This document shows positions 27,551 to 38,963 of a stretch of DNA of 64,000 bases, piece by piece (positions within the stretch are counted from its first letter, which is position 1; the number at the start of each line of letters is the position of its first letter). The position numbers and the translations under genes are program-made. The notes beneath the pieces were generated by a model. That model was given only the letters and a program-made list of their open reading frames with translations, searched no databases and was not told where the DNA came from. Source of the stretch: Inia geoffrensis (lineage: Eukaryota > Chordata > Mammalia > Artiodactyla > Iniidae); the NCBI GenBank assembly GCA_036417435.1, contig CM070910.1, positions 74,012,784-74,076,783 of the forward strand, read 5' to 3'.

Positions 27551-29565
27551 TTGTCTAACCCTAACCCTACCCCATCCCTAAACCTGACCCTCTTCGGAGG
27601 CCCTACCCTAACCCATGCCCTAATCTTAACCAGTACACCAACACTAACTCGTACCCTAACAATTATGCGAACCCTTAAGCGTTGTCGTACCCTAGCCTGT
27701 TCCCTAATCCCTCTCCATTCCCTAAAACTAACCCTAACACGAATCCTAAAGCTGACCCTCACCCGAAACCTTACCCTCACCCATGCCCTAATCTTAACCA
27801 ATACACCATCACTAAACCGTGCTCTCACACGTACGCTAACCCTAAACCGCAGCCGTACACTAACCTGTACCCTAATCCCTCTCCATTCCCTAACCCTAAC
27901 CCTAACACGAACCCTAACCCTGACACTCACCTGAAGATTTCCCCTCACCCGTGTCCTAATTTTAAACAGTCCATCAACACTAACTCCTGCCCTCAAACGT
28001 ACACTAACCCTTAAGTGTTGTCGTACCCTATCCTTCAGCCTGATCCCTCCCCATTCCCTAACCCTAACCCTAACCCAAACCGTGAACATGACCCTTTTCC
28101 TAGGACTTACCCTCACCGGTGCCCTTGTCTTAACCAGTACACCAACACTAACTCGTGCCCTCACAATTATGCGAACCCTTAAGCGTTGTCGTACCCTAGT
28201 CTGTACCCTATTCCCTCTCCATTCCCTACCCCTAACCCTAACCCGAATCCCAACCGTGACCCTCACCCAAAGCCTTACCCTCACCCGTGCCCTAAATTGA
28301 ACCAGGACACCAACACTAACTCGTGCCCTCACATGTACGCTAACCCTAAACCGCAGCTGTACCATAACCTGTACACTAATCCCTCTCCATTCCCTAACCC
28401 TAACCCTAACCTGAAACCTAACCCTGATAGTCAACCTAAACTTTACCCTCACCCGTGTCCTAATTTTAACCAGTACATCAACACTAACCCATGCACTCTT
28501 ACGTAGGCTAACCCTAAACCATTGCCGTACCCTAACCTGTACCATGATCAATCCCCATTCCCTAACCATAACCCTAACCCAAACCCTTAACGTGACCCTC
28601 TTCCGAGACCTTACCCTCACCCGTGCCCTAATCGTAACCAGTGCACTAACACTAACTAGTGACCACACACGTACGCTAACCCTTAAGCGTCAACATACCC
28701 TAAATTGTAGCCTAAATCCTCCCCATTCCCTAACCCTAACCCTAACCCGAATTGTAAACCTGACCCTCACCCGAACACTTACCCTCACCCGTGCCCTAAT
28801 CTTAAACAGCACAGCAACACTAATTTGTGCCCTCACACGTACGCTAACCCTTAAGCCTTGTCATACCCTAAATTGTACCCTAAACCCTCCCCATTCCCCA
28901 AACCTAACCCTAACCCGAATCCTAACCCTGAGCCTCACCCTAAGCCTTACCCTCACCCGTGACCTAATCTTAACCAATACACCATCACTAAACCATGCCC
29001 TCAAACGTAAGCTAACCCTAAACCGCAGTCGTACCCTAAACTGTACCCTAATTCCCTCCCCATTCCCTATCCCTAACCCTAACACGAATCCTAACCCTGA
29101 CCCTCACCCGAAGCCTTACCCTCACCTGTGCCCTAATGTTAACCAGGACACCAACACTAACTCGTGCCCTCACACGTACGCTAACCCTTAAGCCTTGTCA
29201 TACCCTAAACTGTACCCTAAACCCTCCCCATTCCCTAAACCTAACCCTAACCCGAATCCTAACCCTGAGCCTCACCCTAAGCCTTACCCTCACCCGTGAC
29301 CTAATCTTAACCAATACACCATCACTAAACCATGCCCTCAAACGTACGCTAACCCTAAACCGCAGTCGTACCCTAACCTGTACCCTAATCCCTCTCCATT
29401 CCCTAAGCCTAACCCTAACCCGAACCCTAACCCTGACACTCACCCGACGATTTACCCTCACCCCTGTCCTAATTTTAAACAGTCCATCAACACTAAACCA
29501 TGCCCTCCAACGTAGCCTAACACTAAACCGTTGCCGTGCTCTACCCTGTACCCTAATCCCTCCCA
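27551..29565 (+). repeat. HOR unit H4, 12 monomers, 2,015 bp
   Basis: H4 carries an extra T near 29,052 (CTAATTCCCTCCCC) and the variant CCCTAACAATTATG near 27,655. Both are shared with H7, 5,706 bp downstream, and are not seen in H2, H3 or H5. H4 and H7 are therefore copies of one ancestral unit. Confidence 0.88.
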
Positions 29566-31243
29566 TTGTCTAACCCTAACCCTACCCCATCCCTAAACCT
29601 GACCCTCTTCGGAGGCCCTACCCTAACCCATGCCCTAATCTTAACCAGTACACCAACACTAACTCGTGCCCTCACAATTATGCGAACCCTTAAGCGTTGT
29701 CGTACCCTAGCCTGTTCCCTAATCCCTCTCCATTCCCTAAAACTAACCCTAACACGAATCTTAAAGCTGACCCTCACCCGAAACCTTACCCTCACCCATG
29801 CCCTAATCTTAACCAATACACCATCACTAAACCGTGCTCTCACAAGTACGCTAACCCTAAACCGCAGCCGTACCCTAACCTGTACCCTAATCCCTCTCCA
29901 TTCCCTAACCCTAACCCTAACCCGAACCCTAACCCTGACACTCACCTGAAGATTTCCCCTCACCCGTGTCCTAATTTTAAACAGTCCATCAACACTAACT
30001 CCTGCCCTCAAACGTACACTAACCCTTAAGCGTTGTCGTACCCTATCCTTCAGCCTGATCCCTCCCCATTGCCTAACCCTAACCCTAACCCAAACCGTGA
30101 ACGTGACCGTTTTGCTAGGACTTACCCTCACCGGTGCCCTTGTCTTAACCAGTACACCAACACTAACTCGTGCCCTCACAATTATGCGAACCCTTAAGCG
30201 TTGTCGTACCCTAGTCTGTACCCTATTCCCTCTCCATTCCCTACCCCTAACCCTAACCCGAATCCTAACCGTGACCCTCACCCGAAGCCTTACCCTCACC
30301 CGTGCCCTAAATTTAACCAGGATACCAACACTAACTCGTGCCCTCACATGTACGCTAACCCTAAACCGCAGCTGTACCATAACCTGTACACTAATCCCTC
30401 TCCATTCCCTAACCCTAACCCTAACCTGAAACCTAACCCTGATAGTCAACCTAAACTTTACCCTCACCCGTGTCCTAATTTTAACCAGTACATCAACACT
30501 AACCCATGCACTCTTACGTAGGCTAACCCTAAACCATTGCCGTACCCTAACCTGTACCATGATCAATCCCCATTCCCTAACCATAACCCTAACCCAAATC
30601 CTTAACGTGACCCTCTTCCGAGACCTTACCCTCACCCGTGCCCTAATCGTAACCAGTGCACTAACACTAACTAGTGACCACACACGTACGCTAACCCTTA
30701 AGCGTCAACATACCCTAAATTGTAGCCTAAACCCTCCCCATTCCCTAACCCTAACCCTAACCCGAATTGTAAACCTGACCCTCACCCGAACACTTACCCT
30801 CACCCGTGCCCTAATCTTAACCAGCACAGCAACACTAATTTGTGCCCTCACACGTACGCTAACCCTTAAGCCTTGTCATACCCTAAATTGTACCCTAAAC
30901 CCTCCCCATTCCCTAAACCTAACCCTAACCCGAATCCTAACCCTGAGCCTCACCCTAAGCCTTACCCTCACCCGTGACCTAATCTTAACCAATACACCAT
31001 CACTAAACCATGCCCTCAAACGTACGCTAACCCTAAACCGCAGTCGTACCCTAACCTGTACCCTAATCCCTCTCCATTCCCTAAGCCTAACCCTAACCCG
31101 AACCCTAACCCTGACACTCACCCGACGATTTACCCTCACCCCTGTCCTAATTTTAAACAGTCCATCAACACTAAACCATGCCCTCCAACGTAGCCTAACA
31201 CTAAACCGTTGCCGTGCTCTACCCTGTACCCTAATCCCTCCCA
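29566..31243 (+). repeat. HOR unit H5, 10 monomers, 1,678 bp
   Basis: H5 is shorter than a 12-mer by 336 bp (two monomers), lost from the stretch that in other units contains a CTGAGCCTCACCC monomer, a CTATCCCTAACCC monomer, then a second CTGAGCCTCACCC monomer. Recombination between the two similar CTGAGCCTCACCC monomers explains the clean loss. The variant GTGACCGTTTTGCTAGG near 30,103 is shared with H8. Confidence 0.88.
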
Positions 31244-33256
31244 TTGTCTAACCCTAACCCTACCCCATCCCTAAACCTGACCCTCTTCGGAGGCCCTACC
31301 CTAACCCATGCCCTAATCTTAACCAGTACACCAACACTAACTCGTGCCCTCAGAATTATGCGAACCCTTAAGCGTTGTCGTACCCTAGCCTGTTTCCTAA
31401 TCCCTCTCCATTCCCTAAAACTAACCCTAACACGAATCCTAAAGCTGACCCTCACCCGAAACCTTACCCTCACCCATGCCCTAATCTTAACCAATACACC
31501 ATCACTAAACCGTGCTCTCACACGTACGCTAACCCTAAACCGCAGCCGTACCCTAACCTGTACCCTAATCCCTCTCCATTCCCTAACCCTAACCCTAACC
31601 CGAACCCTAACCCTGACACTCACCTGAAGATTTCCCCTCACCCGTGTCCTAATTTTAAACAGTCCATCAACACTAACTCCTGCCCTCAAACGTACACTAA
31701 CCCTTAAGCGTTGTCGTACCCTATCCTTCAGCCTGATCCCTCCCCATTCCCTAACCGTAACCCTAAACCAAACCGTGAACGTGACCCTTTTCCTAGGACT
31801 TACCCTCACCGGTGCCCTTGTCTTAACCAGTACACCAACACTAACTCGTGCCCTCACAATTATGCGAACCCTTAAGCGTTGTCGTACCCTAGTCTGTACC
31901 CTATTCCCTCTCCATTCCCTACCCCTAACCCTAACCCGAATCCTAACCGTGACCCTCACCCGAAGCCTTACCCTCACCCGTGCCCTAAATTAAACCAGGA
32001 TACCAACACTAACTCGTGCCCTCACATGTACGCTAACCCTAAACCGCAGCTGTACCATAACCTGTACACTAATCCCTCTCCATTCCCTAACCCTAACCCT
32101 AACCTGAAACCTAACCCTGATAGTCAACCTAAACTTTACCCTCACCCGTGTCCTAATTTTAACCAGTACATCAACACTAACCCATGCACTCTTACGTAGG
32201 CTAACCCTAAACCATTGCCGTACCCTAACCTGTACCATGATCAATCCCCATTCCCTAACCATAACCCTAACCCAAACCCTTAACGTGACCCTCTTCCGAG
32301 ACCTTACCCTCACCCGTGCCCTAATCGTAACCAGTGCACTAACACTAACTAGTGACCACACACGTACGCTAACCCTTAAGCGTCAACATACCCTAAATTG
32401 TAGCCTAAATCCTCCCCATTCCCTAACCCTAACCCTAACCCGAATTGTAAACCTGACCCTCACCCGAACACTTACCCTCACCCGTGCCCTAATCTTAACC
32501 AGCACAGCAACACTAATTTGTGCCCTCACACGTACGCTAACCCTTAAGCCTTGTCATACCCTAAATTGTACCCTAAACCCTCCCCATTCCCTAACCCTAA
32601 CCCTAACCCGAATCCTAACCCTGAACCTCACCCTAAGCCTTACCCTCACCCGTGACCTAATCTTAACCAATACACCATCACTAAACCATGCCCTCAAACG
32701 TACGCTAACCCTAAACCGCAGTCGTACCCTAAACTGTACCCTAATCCCTCCCCATTCCCTATCCCTAACACTAACACGAATCCTAACCCTGACCCTCACC
32801 CTAAGCCTTACCCTCACCCGTGCCCTAATGTTAACCAGGACACCAACACTAACTCGTGCCCTCACACGTACGCTAACCCTTAAGCCTTGTCATACCCTAA
32901 ATTGTACCCTAAACCCTCCCCATTCCCTAACCCTAACCCTAACCCGAATCCTAACCCTGAGCCTCACCCTAAGCCTTACCCTCACCCGTGACCTGATCTT
33001 AACCAATACACCATCACTAAACCATGCCCTCAAACGTACGCTAACCCTAAACCGCAGTCGTACCTAACCTGTACCCTAATCCCTCTCCATTCCCTAAGCC
33101 TAACCCTAACCCGAACCCTAACCCTGACACTCACCCGACGATTTACCCTCACCCCTGTCCTAATTTTAAACAGTCCATCAACACTAAACCATGCCCTCCA
33201 ACGTAGCCTAACGCTAAACCGTTGCCGTGCCTTACCCTGTACCCTAATCCCTCCCA
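31244..33256 (+). repeat. HOR unit H6, 12 monomers, 2,013 bp
   Basis: H6 shares CTCAGAATTATG (near 31,350), CCTGTTTCC (near 31,390) and CCTAAATTAAACC (near 31,984) with H9. Its last third carries the one-base deletion near 33,063 that belongs to H3. H6 is thus a hybrid of an H9-like left part and an H3-like right part, as expected at the join of a tandem duplication produced by unequal exchange. Confidence 0.87.
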
Positions 33257-35271
33257 TTGTCTAACCCTAACCCTACCCCATCCCTAAACCTGACCCTCTT
33301 CGGAGGCCCTACCCTAACCCATGCCCTAATCTTAACCAGTACACCAACACTAACTCGTACCCTAACAATTATGCGAACCCTTAAGCGTTGTCGTACCCTA
33401 GCCTGTTCCCTAATCCCTCTCCATTCCCTAAAACTAACCCTAACACGAATCCTAAAGCTGACCCTCACCCGAAACCTTACCCTCACCCATGCCCTAATCT
33501 TAACCAATACACCATCACTAAACCGTGCTCTCACACGTACGCTAACCCTAAACCGCAGCCGTACACTAACCTGTACCCTAATCCCTCTCCATTCCCTAAC
33601 CCTAACCCTAACACGAACCCTAACCCTGACACTCACCTGAAGATTTCCCCTCACCCGTGTCCTAATTTTAAACAGTCCATCAACACTAACTCCTGCCCTC
33701 AAACGTACACTAACCCTTAAGTGTTGTCGTACCCTATCCTTCAGCCTGATCCCTCCCCATTCCCTAACCCTAACCCTAACCCAAACCGTGAACATGACCC
33801 TTTTCCTAGGACTTACCCTCACCGGTGCCCTTGTCTTAACCAGTACACCAACACTAACTCGTGCCCTCACAATTATGCGAACCCTTAAGCGTTGTCGTAC
33901 CCTAGTCTGTACCCTATTCCCTCTCCATTCCCTACCCCTAACCCTAACCCGAATCCCAACCGTGACCCTCACCCGAAGCCTTACCCTCACCCGTGCCCTA
34001 AATTGAACCAGGACACCAACACTAACTCGTGCCCTCACATGTACGCTAACCCTAAACCGCAGCTGTACCATAACCTGTACACTAATCCCTCTCCATTCCC
34101 TAACCCTAACCCTAACCTGAAACCTAACCCTGATAGTCAACCTAAACTTTACCCTCACCCGTGTCCTAATTTTAACCAGTACATCAACACTAACCCATGC
34201 ACTCTTACGTAGGCTAACCCTAAACCATTGCCGTACCCTAACCTGTACCATGATCAATCCCCATTCCCTAACCATAACCCTAACCCAAACCCTTAACGTG
34301 ACCCTCTTCCGAGACCTTACCCTCACCCGTGCCCTAATCGTAACCAGTGCACTAACACTAACTAGTGACCACACACGTACGCTAACCCTTAAGCGTCAAC
34401 ATACCCTAAATTGTAGCCTAAATCCTCCCCATTCCCTAACCCTAACCCTAACCCGAATTGTAAACCTGACCCTCACCCGAACACTTACCCTCACCCGTGC
34501 CCTAATCTTAAACAGCACAGCAACACTAATTTGTGCCCTCACACGTACGCTAACCCTTAAGCCTTGTCATACCCTAAATTGTACCCTAAACCCTCCCCAT
34601 TCCCTAAACCTAACCCTAACCCGAATCCTAACCCTGAGCCTCACCCTAAGCCTTACCCTCACCCGTGACCTAATCTTAACCAATACACCATCACTAAACC
34701 ATGCCCTCAAACGTAAGCTAACCCTAAACCGCAGTCGTACCCTAAACTGTACCCTAATTCCCTCCCCATTCCCTATCCCTAACCCTAACACGAATCCTAA
34801 CCCTGACCCTCACCCGAAGCCTTACCCTCACCCGTGCCCTAATGTTAACCAGGACACCAACACTAACTCGTGCCCTCACACGTACGCTAACCCTTAAGCC
34901 TTGTCATACCCTAAACTGTACCCTAAACCCTCCCCATTCCCTAAACCTAACCCTAACCCGAATCCTAACCCTGAGCCTCACCCTAAGCCTTACCCTCACC
35001 CGTGACCTAATCTTAACCAATACACCATCACTAAACCATGCCCTCAAACGTACGCTAACCCTAAACCGCAGTCGTACCCTAACCTGTACCCTAATCCCTC
35101 TCCATTCCCTAAGCCTAACCCTAACCCGAACCCTAACCCTGACACTCACCCGACGATTTACCCTCACCGCTGTCCTAATTTTAAACAGTCCATCAACACT
35201 AAACCATGCCCTCCAACGTAGCCTAACACTAAACCGTTGCCGTGCTCTACCCTGTACCCTAATCCCTCCCA
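33257..35271 (+). repeat. HOR unit H7, 12 monomers, 2,015 bp (copy of H4)
   Basis: H7 is nearly identical to H4. By eye the differences are single bases: 33,975 G against 28,269 A, 34,605 T against 28,899 C, 34,833 C against 29,127 T, and 35,169 G against 29,463 C. The extra T is present near 34,758. Confidence 0.88.
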
Positions 35272-36949
35272 TTGTCTAACCCTAACCCTACCCCATCCCT
35301 AAACCTGACCCTCTTCGGAGGCCCTACCCTAACCCATGCCCTAATCTTAACCAGTACACCAACACTAACTCGTGCCCTCACAATTATGCGAACCCTTAAG
35401 CGTTGTCGTACCCTAGCCTGTTCCCTAATCCCTCTCCATTCCCTAAAACTAACCCTAACACGAATCTTAAAGCTGACCCTCACCCGAAACCTTACCCTCA
35501 CCCATGCCCTAATCTTAACCAATACACCATCACTAAACCGTGCTCTCACAAGTACGCTAACCCTAAACCGCAGCCGTACCCTAACCTGTACCCTAATCCC
35601 TCTCCATTCCCTAACCCTAACCCTAACCCGAACCCTAACCCTGACACTCACCTGAAGATTTCCCCTCACCCGTGTCCTAATTTTAAACAGTCCATCAACA
35701 CTAACTCCTGCCCTCAAACGTACACTAACCCTTAAGCGTTGTCGTACCCTATCCTTCAGCCTGATCCCTCCCCATTGCCTAACCCTAACCCTAACCCAAA
35801 CCGTGAACGTGACCGTTTTGCTAGGACTTACCCTCACCGGTGCCCTTGTCTTAACCAGTACACCAACACTAACTCGTGCCCTCACAATTATGCGAACCCT
35901 TAAGCGTTGTCGTACCCTAGTCTGTACCCTATTCCCTCTCCATTCCCTACCCCTAACCCTAACCCGAATCCTAACCGTGACCCTCACCCGAAGCCTTACC
36001 CTCACCCGTGCCCTAAATTTAACCAGGATACCAACACTAACTCGTGCCCTCACATGTACGCTAACCCTAAACCGCAGCTGTACCATAACCTGTACACTAA
36101 TCCCTCTCCATTCCCTAACCCTAACCCTAACCTGAAACCTAACCCTGATAGTCAACCTAAACTTTACCCTCACCCGTGTCCTAATTTTAACCAGTACATC
36201 AACACTAACCCATGCACTCTTACGTAGGCTAACCCTAAACCATTGCCGTACCCTAACCTGTACCATGATCAATCCCCATTCCCTAACCATAACCCTAACC
36301 CAAATCCTTAACGTGACCCTCTTCCGAGACCTTACCCTCACCCGTGCCCTAATCGTAACCAGTGCACTAACACTAACTAGTGACCACACACGTACGCTAA
36401 CCCTTAAGCGTCAACATACCCTAAATTGTAGCCTAAACCCTCCCCATTCCCTAACCCTAACCCTAACCCGAATTGTAAACCTGACCCTCACCCGAACACT
36501 TACCCTCACCCGTGCCCTAATCTTAACCAGCACAGCAACACTAATTTGTGCCCTCACACGTACGCTAACCCTTAAGCCTTGTCATACCCTAAATTGTACC
36601 CTAAACCCTCCCCATTCCCTAAACCTAACCCTAACCCGAATCCTAACCCTGAGCCTCACCCTAAGCCTTACCCTCACCCGTGACCTAATCTTAACCAATA
36701 CACCATCACTAAACCATGCCCTCAAACGTACGCTAACCCTAAACCGCAGTCGTACCCTAACCTGTACCCTAATCCCTCTCCATTCCCTAAGCCTAACCCT
36801 AACCCGAACCCTAACCCTGACACTCACCCGACGATTTACCCTCACCCCTGTCCTAATTTTAAACAGTCCATCAACACTAAACCATGCCCTCCAACGTAGC
36901 CTAACACTAAACCGTTGCCGTGCTCTACCCTGTACCCTAATCCCTCCCA
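35272..36949 (+). repeat. HOR unit H8, 10 monomers, 1,678 bp (copy of H5)
   Basis: H8 has the same two-monomer loss and the same private variants as H5, including GTGACCGTTTTGCTAGG near 35,809. I see no difference between H5 and H8 in the stretches compared, including the 376-codon - strand open frame at 35,259-36,389. Confidence 0.88.
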
Positions 36950-38963
36950 TTGTCTAACCCTAACCCTACCCCATCCCTAAACCTGACCCTCTTCGGAGGC
37001 CCTACCCTAACCCATGCCCTAATCTTAACCAGTACACCAACACTAACTCGTGCCCTCAGAATTATGCGAACCCTTAAGCGTTGTCGTACCCTAGCCTGTT
37101 TCCTAATCCCTCTCCATTCCCTAAAACTAACCCTAACACGAATCCTAAAGCTGACCCTCACCCGAAACCTTACCCTCACCCATGCCCTAATCTTAACCAA
37201 TACACCATCACTAAACCGTGCTCTCACACGTACGCTAACCCTAAACCGCAGCCGTACCCTAACCTGTACCCTAATCCCTCTCCATTCCCTAACCCTAACC
37301 CTAACCCGAACCCTAACCCTGACACTCACCTGAAGATTTCCCCTCACCCGTGTCCTAATTTTAAACAGTCCATCAACACTAACTCCTGCCCTCAAACGTA
37401 CACTAACCCTTAAGCGTTGTCGTACCCTATCCTTCAGCCTGATCCCTCCCCATTCCCTAACCGTAACCCTAAACCAAACCGTGAACGTGACCCTTTTCCT
37501 AGGACTTACCCTCACCGGTGCCCTTGTCTTAACCAGTACACCAACACTAACTCGTGCCCTCACAATTATGCGAACCCTTAAGCGTTGTCGTACCCTAGTC
37601 TGTACCCTATTCCCTCTCCATTCCCTACCCCTAACCCTAACCCGAATCCTAACCGTGACCCTCACCCGAAGCCTTACCCTCACCCGTGCCCTAAATTAAA
37701 CCAGGATACCAACACTAACTCGTGCCCTCACATGTACGCTAACCCTAAACCGCAGCTGTACCATAACCTGTACACTAATCCCTCTCCATTCCCTAACCCT
37801 AACCCTAACCTGAAACCTAACCCTGATAGTCAACCTAAACTTTACCCTCACCCGTGTCCTAATTTTAACCAGTACATCAACACTAACCCATGCACTCTTA
37901 CGTAGGCTAACCCTAAACCATTGCCGTACCCTAACCTGTACCATGATCAATCCCCATTCCCTAACCATAACCCTAACCCAAACCCTTAACGTGACCCTCT
38001 TCCGAGACCTTACCCTCACCCGTGCCCTAATCGTAACCAGTGCACTAACACTAACTAGTGACCACACACGTACGCTAACCCTTAAGCGTCAACATACCCT
38101 AAATTGTAGCCTAAATCCTCCCCATTCCCTAACCCTAACCCTAACCCGAATTGTAAACCTGACCCTCACCCGAACACTTACCCTCACCCGTGCCCTAATC
38201 TTAACCAGCACAGCAACACTAATTTGTGCCCTCACACGTACGCTAACCCTTAAGCCTTGTCATACCCTAAATTGTACCCTAAACCCTCCCCATTCCCTAA
38301 CCCTAACCCTAACCCGAATCCTAACCCTGAACCTCACCCTAAGCCTTACCCTCACCCGTGACCTAATCTTAACCAATACACCATCACTAAACCATGCCCT
38401 CAAACGTACGCTAACCCTAAACCGCAGTCGTACCCTAAACTGTACCCTAATCCCTCCCCATTCCCTATCCCTAACACTAACACGAATCCTAACCCTGACC
38501 CTCACCCTAAGCCTTACCCTCACCCGTGCCCTAATGTTAACCAGGACACCAACACTAACTCGTGCCCTCACACGTACGCTAACCCTTAAGCCTTGTCATA
38601 CCCTAAATTGTACCCTAAACCCTCCCCATTCCCTAACCCTAACCCTAACCCGAATCCTAACCCTGAGCCTCACCCTAAGCCTTACCCTCACCCGTGACCT
38701 AATCTTAACCAATACACCATCACTAAACCATGCCCTCAAACGTACGCTAACCCTAAACCACAGTCGTACCCTAAGCTGTACCCTAATCCCTCTCCATTCC
38801 CTAAGCCTAACCCTAACCCGAACCCTAAACCTGACACTCACCCGACGATTTACCCTCACCCCTGTCCTAATTTTAAACAGTCCATCAACACTAAACCATG
38901 CCCTCCAACGTAGCCTAACACTAAACCGTTGCCGTGCCCTACCCTGTACCCTAATCCCTCCCA
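36950..38963 (+). repeat. HOR unit H9, 12 monomers, 2,014 bp (copy of H6 over most of its length)
   Basis: H9 matches H6 from its start to about 38,700. It then diverges, with CTAAACCACAGTCG near 38,754 and CTAAGCTGTACC near 38,771, and lacks the one-base deletion of H3 and H6. This marks the right end of the 5.7-kb duplicated sequence. Confidence 0.87.

Larger units (their letters stand above)
27100..32805 (+). repeat. First copy of the 5,706-bp super-repeat
   Basis: The sequence here recurs 5,706 bp downstream with the same single-base indels, the same 10-mer unit and the same private variants. The length equals three HOR units (2,013 + 2,015 + 1,678). The edge positions are approximate, because the two ends are homologous over a few hundred bases. 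Confidence 0.9.
32806..38511 (+). repeat. Second copy of the 5,706-bp super-repeat
   Basis: This is the tandem partner of the copy at 27,100-32,805, with similarity continuing to about 38,740. I noted about five single-base differences across the whole unit by eye, which puts identity near 99.9 percent. Either the duplication is very recent or an assembly has placed two haplotypes or one locus twice. Confidence 0.88.

Noticed and set aside
27100..38511. Two unrelated HOR families because of the 2.01-kb and 1.68-kb unit lengths
   Set aside because: The 1,678-bp units match the 2,014-bp units monomer for monomer and simply lack two adjacent monomers (336 bp).
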